Origin: Oscheius dolichura
Taxonomy: Eukaryota; Nematoda; Chromadorea; Rhabditida; Rhabditidae
Length of the DNA: 64,000 bases
Reading direction: 5' to 3'
Assembly (NCBI GenBank): GCA_932521035.1
Contig: OW051492.1
Location: 992,001-1,056,000, forward strand
Both the position numbers and the translations under genes were made by a program. Below are positions 55,065 to 64,000 of this stretch, piece after piece. Positions within the stretch are counted from its first letter, which is position 1. Every line of letters starts with the position of its first letter. The notes beneath the pieces were generated by a model that was given only the letters and a program-made list of their open reading frames with translations, was not told the DNA's origin and did not search any database.

Positions 55065-56108
55065 ATGGCCGAATTTCTTCAAGATCTCCCATGTAAACAT
55101 CCTGGAAGTTTCACAGAAAAGGAAAGTAAATCAACGGTTAGCCATTGCCCTTTTTCTTTTTATTATACACTCCGTAACAAAATGATAGAGCCACCCCCAT
55201 TTTTGGAGGTAGCGCTCGATCTTCGGAGTTTCAGGAAGCGATGGTATCTTTATCGTTTTCCTCATCAAAAAGTAGTCCGGAAAACAAAATGGTGAGTCTT
55301 TCGAATTTCATCCGGCGGAGTTTGACGATTTTTTAATTTTGCAGCAATTCGGCGCGGTAACAGAATGATAGAGCCACCCCTGGAAACGCGTATTTTCCAC
55401 CACTTTTTACTCATCCTGATTTGTAACAATCCTTTTTCGAGGCGGCTGAGCAGATCTGGCCATAAAAAATCCTTTAAAATACCGTGTGACGCACCTCCCC
55501 AGGACCTCCCTTTTGTTCCCAAAACGCTCAAATTCCGAAATTCGGACAGCTCGGAGGATAATTCTGAGCGATGGCGGAAAACTGAGTACAAGGTCTTGTA
55601 GAGGACACGATTATGCACATTTTGGTGTATCGGATCATCCCCCTCTATCATTCTGTTACCGCGCCGAATTGCTGCAAAATTAAAAAACCGTCAAACTCCG
55701 CCGGATGAAATTCGAAAGACTCACCATTTTGTTTTCTGGACTACTTTTTGATGAGGAAAACGATAAACTCCGAAGATCGAGCGCTACCTCCAAAAATGGG
55801 GGTGGCTCTATCGTTTTGTTACGGAGTGTACTTTATTCTTTCAGAGTAACCAACAGCGAGTGTTGATAGCTCATGATGTTCCAATAGAAGAGAATGAAAA
55901 AGTTATAAAACCAGAAACAGTACCATATTTTATCAAAATTTTACATAAAAGTGTCTTGAAAAATGTAAGTTGTGTTATTTATTTTTTTTTATAAAATTGT
56001 TTTCAGACGGATGAAGCTGCTGTTCCCGAAACGATGTCTACATCTTCGAAAAAAAGAAGGCATTCTTCAGATGATGAGAGTCCATCATCATCTTCTAGAA
56101 GATCCTGA
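55065..56108 (+). CDS. Small unassigned protein of 97 aa
   Basis: Three exons with closed phase: 55065-55136, 55845-55964 and 56007-56108. The ATG follows an acceptor (TTTTTTTCAG, AG at 55058-55059) by 5 nt, the usual arrangement for an SL trans-spliced start. The protein begins MAEFLQDLPCKHPGSFTEKE and has a hydrophilic centre (RVLIAHDVPIEENEKVIKPE, then VPYFIKILHKSVLKN). It ends with a basic, Ser-rich tail (KKRRHSSDDESPSSSSRRS) that looks like a nuclear localisation signal with phosphorylation sites. AATAAA is at 56170-56175. Intron 1 contains a complete 661 bp inverted-repeat transposon. No domain could be named. Upstream exons are possible if the acceptor is a cis one. Confidence 0.6.
55168..55828. 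mobile_element. Non-autonomous Tc1/mariner-like foldback element with TA duplication
   Basis: Flanked by TA at 55166-55167 and 55829-55830. The ends CACTCCGTAACAAAATGATA and its inverse (TATCGTTTTGTTACGGAGTG) are terminal inverted repeats. The arms extend about 200 bp and are near-identical inverted copies. Each arm holds a second inner copy of the motif (GTAACAGAATGATAGAGCCA at about 55357 and its inverse at about 55630). This IR/DR arrangement is known from Tc1-family elements such as Sleeping Beauty. No transposase frame is present. It sits inside intron 1 of the 97-aa gene. Confidence 0.85.
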
Positions 56109-56618
56109 TTTTTCTTCCCTGCGTCATAGTACATTTTATGGTACTTTGGTAATCATTCAGCTGCTGTGAAATAAATATTTTATTATACGACACATCGGTA
56201 CGGAACTTTAGCCTTTTCAGAGTAATTGATGTGCTTTATATAATAAAACAATCAGAAACTTTGAAGTGCAGCCGTATTGAATAGGAATCTACATTTGGAA
56301 CAATTGTACTGGATACAATATAAAGAACTCAACAGTGCTATGTCTACTTGAATTTTTCTCTTCGAATCGTCGTTTTCTTCAATCGAAAGCGAAATTTTCT
56401 CCAATTTTTTATGTTTTTACCAGTAAAATTCACGTTTCCCCGTATAAATCTGCAATAACCTTGTAAAAAACATGAAAAAAGGGGGATTATAAATTGACGT
56501 GAAGAGTTACCAGGCTAACTTCAGTCATTCACGAGCTCTTCTCTTCTGAAGAGGTCGGTTTTTTAGATCTTCTGGATGTACGCGTATGCGTTTCTTTTTG
56601 CAGATACGAATAGCTACA

Positions 56619-59600
56619 ATGGACGTTAGCAAGATGAACGAAGAATTCATGGGGCTCTCGCTGCCGCCAAAGGACTTCGGGAAGCCGTCGAAAGCCGCCA
56701 GGGAAAGCACCGTGCAGGCCAACGTCTTCGCTGCCGAAGTACCGATGGGCATGAAGCTGTACAAGTACCGCGTCGACCTCAAGAAAATTCGCAAGGAGAA
56801 GGAGATTGACCTCACAAAGGGCATCCGTTCGGAGTACGTTTTCTTTAATACATTGTCGTGCGCGCACCATCTGTCTATTTATTTTCCAATTGTGCGCACA
56901 GTGAACTGATGGCCTAATGGTGCGCGCACCGGGCTCGTGGTTTAGCGACCATGGTTCAACTCCTAGAGCGGGCAAATCTCTTTTGCGTTGATTTACTGTT
57001 GATTTTTCAGCGTTGCCGTCCAGCACCGACGCCGTGTGTGCCGTAGCTTGTTCGAGGATGCGCTGAAGAAGGTGGAGAAGGAAGGCAAGCCGTGGACGGA
57101 CGACAAGTACAGTCTGCTCTACGACTGTGGCAACATTCTCTACACTGCCAAGCCGCTGTCCTGCTTCGCCGAAGCCGCTTCGGGAGACAAGATTGTCGGC
57201 GTGAACCTGACCCCGGCCGAGGATATCAGCAGTGACTTTTCTCGTCGCTACGTCGGCGACCAGTCGGAGGTGATCGTCTCGGTGGAGCCGACTCTGGAAT
57301 TTCTGACGTCGCTGAAGGAAGTGGAAGAGTCGAAGGAAACGCAGCAGTTCCTGAATATCTTGACCTCGGCTCAACTCTACAAGGACGGCGATCATTTCGC
57401 CTTTGGCAACAAATTCTACGGGAAGACGTCTCGCAACGATGTGATCATTGGAGAGGCGAAGTGCATCAAGCCGGGATTTGAGAAGAATACTCGCGTGGGG
57501 GATCGCGACGGCCGGCCGATGGCCCTGATCCAGCTCGACGCCAAGAAGTCGCCCTTCTTTACCGGAGCCAATATGATGGACTTTGCCAAGGAGATTTTGA
57601 ACGTGAGGAACGAACGCGACCTGGAGAGCCTAGACTCGCAAAACATTCGCAAGCTGACCAGCCAGGCCAAGGGACTCGTCGTCAAGACCCTCCACACGCC
57701 CAAGGACAAGGCCCGCTACTTTCACGTGGCCGGATTCAGCAAGGAACGCGTCAAGGAGTGAGTTATCCTACTTTTATCAAGCACTGTAAAAATGCATCAT
57801 AGCCTTGTGGTTAGAGCGCGCCTAGAATTCAACCAACCAAAGTTCGAATCCCCCGGCGGTCAGAGCATTTTTGTTTCTTTTCTAAACCTACAGTAACCTC
57901 TTTTTCAGCGTTATCTTTGAAGTTGACGGTCAGAAGACGTCGATGGTGGACTTCTTCAAGCAGAAGTACAACTACACGCTGAAATACACCCGCGTCCCCT
58001 GTGTCATTGAGAAGGGTTCCAAGAAGATGGCCCTCTATCCGATGGAGGTGTTGGAAATTGAACGCGGCCAGCGGGTCAACTGCCAGAAGGCCAGCGCCCA
58101 GATGGGAGAGAAGCAGATCCAGCACTGCCGGATGAATCCGTCGGATCTGCGGACGTACATCCAGGACACGTGGACCGAGAGCAAGCTGGACAATAAGGAC
58201 AACAAGTATTTTGACGCCTTCAATGTGAGTTACCCTGCTTTTTAAATGATTACCGTACCCCAAAACTATTAAAAACCGGAAGATTTTTCCTTTGGGATCA
58301 TTTTTCCTTGTCGCTGCACCCGTAAAATGTCGGCAGCTCCGCTAACTGGCACTTTGGAACGCGCGCTTTACTTGCCGCGCAGCTGCCGAGATTTTACGGG
58401 TGCGGCGGCGTGCCATACTGGCGAGATACAATTCGGGAAAAGGGGATTTGCTCGCTAGAATTGGATTTAAATGGGCCATTTTTTTCAGATGAAGATCAGC
58501 TCGAAGTTTGAATACGTAGCCGGGCGTGTCCTCTACCCGCCGGCGATCAACTACGGCAAGTCGACGGTGGAGCCGAGCCGCGACGGTCAGCTGATGTGGA
58601 AGCTGAGCCGGGAGATGTTCCTGAAGCCGGCGACGATCGACAAGATGCTGTTTATCATCTTCGACGACTGTATCCAGGACGAGTTGGCCGGGAACTTTGT
58701 CGACAAGATATTGAAGGCCGGCTACGAGCACGGGATGACGGTTCCCAATGTTAGGGACGTGTCGATTATCCACCTATACAGCGAGAACACGGACAAACTG
58801 GAGGAGACTGTCCAGCGGATGAAGGCTCCCGGCACGAAGACGCACTACATCTGGTGTGTCACCAAGCAGAAGATGGACCCCATCCACGGTACAGTAACCC
58901 ACTTTTAGACCTTTAAAATGGACTATTTTCAGATACGATGAAGATGCTCGAAGCCAAGCACAATGTCGTGACCCAGCACGTCTCGCAGCAGGTTCTGTTC
59001 AAGGCAACCGGCAATCAAGGAGCCTTTATGGTGATTAACAATCTGGTGATGAAGATGAACCCCAAGGCGGGCGGCGTCAACCACATGGTCAGCCTGCCCC
59101 GTGTCTTTGCGGAGGCCAACCGGGACTCTCAGGCGTACGTTTTATTTTTCTTCCTTTTCCTATAATTTTAATGAAATTTTTGGTCTTTTTTATGATATAA
59201 TTATGCTTTGGAAGGAGGTAAAAATCCATGAAAATGGTGAAAAAACGATATAAATGGCGTATTTGTTTCGAAAACTAAAAAAAAGGCGAAATTCCAACGA
59301 AACCCCGTTTCTCTGACATTGCCGCTGGCGCCTGCACCCGTAAAATGTCGGCAGCTGCGGCACCTGGTATTTTGTTGCGCGCGCTTTGCCTGCCGAGATT
59401 TTACGGGTGCGGCGGCGGTGCAAAAAAAAAAAGACGCCTAAATATGACGAAAATAGCATCGTTTCTCTGATAATTTCCCCTTTTTTCAGTTCGGCCCGTG
59501 TATTTGGCAAGAACCGTATGATTTTCGGTTTTGACGTTAGCCACCCGGGTCCGCAGTCGTTTTCGGATCGTGCTCTCGGTGTCCTCCAATCGGAGCCGTC

Positions 59601-60737
59601 GATCGTCGGGATGAGCTTCTCGCTCGGCTGTGCCACGGAAGTTCGCGGTCTCTACTGGATGCAGAAGGCTCGCTATGCCGGGATCAGCGACATTGGTCGC
59701 CGCGTCGCCGACGCTCTGCTCTGCCGTCTGCAGGAGTGCCGCAACCTGCCCGACGATATCGTCGTCTACCGTGGCGGAGTCTCTGAAGGCGAATACGACA
59801 AGGTCATCCTGGAGATGGAGGCACTGAAGGAGGCTTTTGACCGGGTCGGCCGACCCGGCTATCGTCCCTCTCTGACGTGTATCGTCGTCCTGACGAACTC
59901 GTCCTTCCGCCTCTTCCCTGAAAGGATTGGCTCGCGTGCCAAGGCCCACGAGCAGAATGTCACGCCGGGAACGATTGTCGACAGCGAGATTACGTCGCCC
60001 TTCTACAATGAATTTATCCTGGTCAGCCAGAAGGGCATTCTTGGAACGGTTCGCCCAACTCGCTGTGTTATCGTCGCCACCTTTGAGGGATCGTCAGGAG
60101 CCGTGTTGAAGGTACAGTATTTGAAGCTTTCTTCTCCAGAAAATTTTTTGGACAAGTATATCTATTCTAAAAATTACAAAAATGTTTGAAAACAAAAATA
60201 GCAAATTCAATTTCTAAAACATAACGCCCTAATAGTAAACTTTGTGCTGCGCGTTGTTATTTTTGCATGCTTTGAATACTTACATCTTGTATTACAACAA
60301 AAAGTTTATACAAAGTAAGAAAATGCAACAAATAATCAAAAAGGTGAGCATCAAGTCAAATTTCCTGCTTTGCCATTTTGCCGTGTCCGTTGTTTACGCG
60401 TGTTCACCGGCGCGTTGTTGCGCACAATACACGTCATTTATTTATTTTTACTGTTTAGAGCAACGACGCCCAGCTGCTGACGTACTCGCTGGCTTATGGA
60501 CATCAGATTGTTACGGGCAGTACGACGCTGCCGCTGCCTCTGACGGCTGCCACGTCGCTGTCGAAACGCGGCAGGAATGTCTGGAAGGAGATTAACTTCC
60601 GCGATATGGATGCGAGGAGCGCTATCTCTGGTGTATCGGCGGATGTTGGAGCCTTGAAGCACGACGGCAGCGAGGAGTTCTTCGGCAAGATGAGCTCGAG
60701 CATGGACAACAAGATCAAGAGCCACTACTGGGCGTAG
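56619..60737 (+). CDS. WAGO-type Argonaute without slicer residues
   Basis: A nematode secondary Argonaute that likely binds 22G small RNAs. Seven exons: 56619-56833, 57011-57757, 57909-58224, 58489-58888, 58933-59134, 59490-60111, 60459-60737, giving 926 aa. Order: N domain, PAZ (about residues 280-400, with MVDFFKQKYNYTLKYTRVPC and ALYPMEVLEIERGQRV), MID (about 440-600), PIWI (about 625-900). In PIWI the first catalytic Asp is present (FGFDVSHPGPQS, about D642). The second is Gly (YRGGVSEGEY instead of RDGVSEGQ, about 722), and the final His is Arg (RPTRC instead of RPTHY, about 818), so cleavage is not expected. The ATG follows an acceptor (TTTTTGCAG, AG at 56603-56604) by 15 nt, fitting trans-splicing. 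AATAAA is at 60778-60783. Four of six introns hold repeats. The precise WAGO orthologue was not determined. Confidence 0.93.
56907..56972 (+). repeat. tRNA-like element in Argonaute intron 1
   Basis: GATGGCCTAATGGTGCGCGC (A-box-like) and CCATGGTTCAACTCCTAGAG (B-box-like). Intron 1 is only 177 nt (56834-57010), so the element makes up over a third of it. Confidence 0.6.
57798..57862 (+). repeat. tRNA-like element in Argonaute intron 2
   Basis: ATAGCCTTGTGGTTAGAGCG (A-box-like) and AAAGTTCGAATCCCCCGGCG (good B box). The intron is 151 nt (57758-57908). The acceptor stem does not pair, so it is not a tRNA gene. Confidence 0.6.
58313..58409. repeat. Complete CGCACCCGTAAA element in Argonaute intron 3
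   Basis: Left GCTGCACCCGTAAAATGTCG then GCAGCT; right AGCTGCCGAGATTTTACGGG then TGCGGCGGC, exactly inverted apart from one or two bases. Lies in the 264 nt intron 58225-58488. Confidence 0.85.
59329..59416. repeat. Complete CGCACCCGTAAA element in Argonaute intron 5
   Basis: Left GCCTGCACCCGTAAAATGTC then GGCAGCT; right CTGCCGAGATTTTACGGGTG then CGGCGGC. It lies in the 355 nt intron 59135-59489 and shares the variant AATGTCGG with the intron 3 copy, so the two are close relatives. Confidence 0.85.
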
Positions 60738-61619
60738 GTCGTCTGTCCCCAAGCCAAGCCAGTCGCCTTGTAACACGAATAAAGCAAAAAGTGTTAGGCG
60801 ATGTTGTTTGTTATTTGTTTTTATATATATCTAGTTTATGTGTGTCTAGTTTATTTGTTATTTACCCGTGTATTGTTGTTTGTTTCGTTTTTTACTCAAT
60901 AAATCTCGTGGTCCTTGATTTGCTTGCTCTCTGTTTTATTGTCTTGTCCTGAATTAGTTGTGATTGTTAGTTCGAGCATTGTGCATATAGTGTTTGAAAT
61001 GATTTGATATTGTTTGCAGAATGATAAAAAGCAGAGAGGATTGAATGCTGCTTGGCAAGCTCCTTCAAAAAACGCAGATTTGAACCGAGCGCCCGAAAAG
61101 ATGCCCCGATTTTCAATGATCACTGACGTTTTTCAATCAGTTTTCAGTTTTCTTTGCCGTCTATTTGTTGTGTTTTACTTCTGTGTTGTTCTGTAGACGC
61201 TATTTGATACTGGTTGTCGGCTAGAGATAACGTTTGACCATAGAAATAGCGTGGCTTAGCGAAATATGGAAGAGAAATAGCGATTTTGTATCAAAGTTCA
61301 ATTTTTCAAGTAATCTGACTATTTTAGTGCAAAGTTCACTGTTCTCAGAGCGTACTGGTTGCCTGCTTTTGTATATTTGCACTGAACATTTCTTGTAGTA
61401 TGTTATACACTTATTAGAGATCATTTCATACAAAAACAATAGTTTGAAATTGGTCGCGTGTCTTACGACGATTGAGCCCGATGATTAGAGCAAATTGTGC
61501 GCAAAACTGATGACAAAGTCATTCAAACCGCTCCTTATTTTGCCCTATTTATATTTCTCTTTTTATCTTCTTCTTCTTTATACCGTCGTATTATTCAAGT
61601 TTATTTTCTAGGCAGCACC
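60738..61619. other. Intergenic region between the Argonaute and proteasome beta-3 genes
   Basis: Holds the Argonaute polyadenylation signal (60778-60783), a second AATAAA at about 60897 and AT-rich DNA. A 60-codon frame at 61014-61196 follows an acceptor-like TTTGCAG and ends with a hydrophobic stretch, but no partner exon was found. A U-rich acceptor (TTATTTTCTAG) lies 8 nt before the pbs-3 start codon and fits SL trans-splicing. Confidence 0.5.
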
Positions 61620-62393
61620 ATGAGTATTATGGACTATAACGGCGGCACCGTCCTGGCTATGGCTGGCGACGAGTGCATCTGCATAGCTTCGGATCTGAGA
61701 TTTGGTGAGCAAATGACAACAGTCGCCGTAGACCAGAAAAAGGTATGAAAATGTATTAGTTTTTATTATCTTTAAGTTTTTAGGTGCACAAAGTTGCGGA
61801 GAAAGTTTACGTTGGACTGGCTGGATTCGCATCCGATGCTAAAACAGTACTAGACAAGATTACCTTTAGAAAAACATTGTACGAACTTCGAGAGAACAGA
61901 AAGATCAGTCCTAAGGTCTGTAGAACTTTATCAAAAAAATTATAGAATAACTGCAATTGTATGTTAGTATTTTTATTTTATTTTTCAGGTTCTGGCTACT
62001 ATGATCTCTAATCTTGCTTATCAACATCGTTTCGGATCTTATTTTACGGAGCCTCTTGTTGCCGGACTTGATCCAGTCACTAACAAACCTTATATTTGTG
62101 GTATGGACACTATCGGATGTATCGCTTCTCCTCGCGACTTTGTAGCTGTCGGAACAGGACAGGAATATCTTCTCGGAGTGTGTGAAAGCCAGTTTACTTT
62201 ATTTCTAATCACAATCATTATTTTTTCAGGTTTTTGGACAGAAAACATGAAGCCTGATGAGCTCTTCGAGGCGACTGCCCAAGCTATGCTTTCGGCTCTT
62301 GAAAGAGATGCTGCCTCTGGATGGGGAGCCGTAGTTTACACCATTACCAAGGATAAAGTCAACATCAGCACGATCAAAGCTCGCATGGACTGA
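61620..62393 (+). CDS. pbs-3: Proteasome subunit beta type-3 (PSMB3/PBS-3)
   Basis: Non-catalytic beta-3 subunit of the 20S core. Four exons: 61620-61742, 61784-61915, 61989-62187 (or 62181) and 62230-62393, giving about 205 aa. It begins MSIMDYNGGTVLAMAGDECI, close to human MSIMSYNGG, with no propeptide and no Thr1 nucleophile, as expected for beta-3. It continues VGLAGFASD, RFGSYFTEPLVAGLDP and IGCIASPRDFV, and ends STIKARMD like the human protein (TLKARMD). A GT donor at 62182 would drop two residues from the conserved CES-hydrophobic-W motif. A GC donor at 62188 would keep it (GVCESFW). Confidence 0.93.
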
Positions 62394-62642
62394 AGATATG
62401 CTGATTCACCGGTTATCATTTCTATTCTCATCCCGGATTTCGGTTTCAATTGTACTTTTTTATTTATAAAATTGATTTTAATTTTGCAGTAATTTTATAG
62501 AGAAACAATAGTCGAAAGAGTACTAACGCGTAATAGATAATAGCGCTGTTGCCTAACTCTTCAAGGAATTATTTGTACAAGGGTCAGTGAACAATAGACA
62601 ATTTATTGCCACTATTCTTTTACTTCTTTATCTTTCTTCAGA

Positions 62643-63780
62643 TCACTTTCCTTTCTTCTTGGGTGCAGTCTTTTTAGGCTTCTCTTCACGGGTTTGCTCG
62701 GTTGCGGCATGCTCCGTTGTGCTTTCCTGCGTAGACTGCTGCTCATTTTGAGTAGCTTCTGGGTCTTTGGAGGTTGTTCCTCTCATCGGCGGTACTTTGA
62801 CCATGTATCTCGTATTGACTTCAGGAATTATTCCATACCAGTTAACAACATTATCGAAGGCGATATGCGGGTTAGTTCTAGCCTTTTTCTTCAACACAGA
62901 GACTTGTTTCACAATAGATTTAGGCTCGGCTTTGATATTTTTCAAGGCCTTGATTCCAATTTCCACCATAGCGCGAATTTCTTTCGGCTGTTCAAAATTC
63001 AGCGGAAACGATGTAGATGGAAACAGGGCATTTATCGTGGCACGTATTAAATTTCTCGTATAGTCGTTGCATGGAACTCCCACACAAACTCGAACATATC
63101 CTTGCTTTGTGAGTTTCGCTTCCAAATTGGCGCGACAATCAGCTACCGTTTGTATTGGCGTTGTTTCAATTTCAACGATATTTTCGCCAGCTGTCAATCC
63201 CATTGCAGCAATAGAATTAGGCAGAACCGCAGCTACAATACACCGCTCAAGAGCATCACGAGTATCTAGTCCCAGCTTCATTCCGCGCAGCAGATACAGC
63301 ATTTTATATTCATAAGTACAGCCAGGCTATAATAGATAATTAGTAGAAAAAAAATATAATGCTCCCTACATCCACGGGATACTTTCCGGCTTTGGGAAGA
63401 TTCACTACGCGGCATTTGAATCTAGCCAAGGAAATATGTACTTTTCCCGGAATTCTGCTGGTAATCATTTTGAAAATAGCTGAATGATCCTGAGGAACGA
63501 GCTTCTTATCGATGTGAGTAATAATATCTCCAGATTGAAGGTATCCTTGAAATGAGCCGTTCGACTGAACCGAGATAACAGTGTCTCTCTTCATCAGAAG
63601 TCCAAGTAGCTTATCTTTTTCCAGTGGAATGTAGCGATGATGAAAGCCGTAAAAGTTTTCCGGGATCTTTATTTCGCGAGTAGCAGCTTTCATCTTTTTG
63701 ACAATATCTGGCCAAACATGGCCGTTTTTGTCATAAAAAAGCGCATCCTTTTCCGGTTTCTTCTCCGGATCCGCCGCCAT
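62643..63780 (-). CDS. PDZ-domain protein, nematode-type, unassigned
   Basis: Two exons, 63370-63780 and 62643-63326, give 364 aa. The start is ATG at 63780 (MAADPEKKPEKDALFYDKNG). A PDZ-like fold is visible at about residues 50-125: PLEKDKLLGLLMKR, then GYLQSGDIITHIDKKLV and GKVHISLARFKC. A second PDZ-like segment lies at about 155-220 (LGLTAGENIVEIETTPIQTV). The C-terminus is Lys/Glu/Thr-rich and ends PKKTAPKKKGK. No catalytic domain or membrane segment is seen. Likely a cytoplasmic adaptor of the large worm-specific PDZ family. Partner unknown. It converges with pbs-3 (250 bp between stops); AATAAA on the minus strand at about 62602-62607. Confidence 0.75.
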
Positions 63781-64000
63781 CCTCTAGCGGAAGAAGAAGA
63801 AGAGACAATGAAATATTATTTGTACACAAAATGCTAACAAACTTTGTTTTTTCCTGTTTTGACTTGTACAAATTTATAAAATCTTTTTTTTTACTTCTTC
63901 CTCCCAAAAAAGAGCTTCATTCAATAGTTTTTATTCTATTTTTTCTTCAGCAAACGTTCACAGAATGTAACCATTCTTTTCCTTTTATTAGATGACTTAT
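63781..64000. other. 5' flank of the PDZ gene
   Basis: AT- and T-rich sequence with no coding signal. It presumably holds the PDZ gene promoter and possibly the edge of a neighbouring gene. Confidence 0.4.

Noticed and set aside
61014..61196. 60-codon frame after an acceptor-like TTTGCAG
   Set aside because: No upstream exon with a start codon could be joined; the hydrophobic end is T-rich.

Overview
This is nuclear DNA of a nematode, probably a rhabditid relative of Caenorhabditis. The signs are spliced genes with many 40-60 nt introns ending in TTTCAG, a worm-type Argonaute without slicer residues, a MEX-3 protein without a RING finger, a secreted CTLD-CUB lectin, and dense short dispersed repeats. 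The species cannot be named from the sequence alone. No prokaryotic, viral or toxin genes were seen.

Layout. The 3' end of an oxysterol-binding-protein gene enters from the left (1-380, +) and meets the tail of a ZFR zinc-finger RNA-binding gene (587-4961, -). ZFR is head to head with a COMMD4 gene (5253-6181, +). About 14 kb with no convincing gene follows (6.2-20.9 kb). It is rich in GA/CT tracts, tRNA-like repeats, foldbacks and a small inverted-repeat element family. It leads into the KH-domain gene mex-3 (20893-31505, +), which has very large repeat-laden introns and a 3' UTR of about 1.65 kb. Next come a secreted C-type lectin/CUB gene (35185-36445, +), CTU2 (36500-37818, -) and the ARID1/BAF250 gene let-526 (38475-52250, -). 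let-526 and ctu2 look like one operon. Two small unassigned genes (54248-54716 and 55065-56108, +) precede a WAGO-type Argonaute (56619-60737, +). The window ends with proteasome beta-3 (61620-62393, +) and a PDZ-domain gene (62643-63780, -).

The genes do not form one pathway. Several concern RNA and chromatin: ZFR, MEX-3, CTU2 (tRNA thiolation), Argonaute and the SWI/SNF subunit let-526.

The most unusual material is the repeat content. A roughly 100 bp inverted-repeat element occurs about 15 times (complete, half or composite). tRNA-like elements occur at least 9 times. Both repeatedly make up most of an intron, including four of the six introns of the Argonaute gene. Exon coordinates below were worked out by hand from splice consensus, reading phase and protein similarity.
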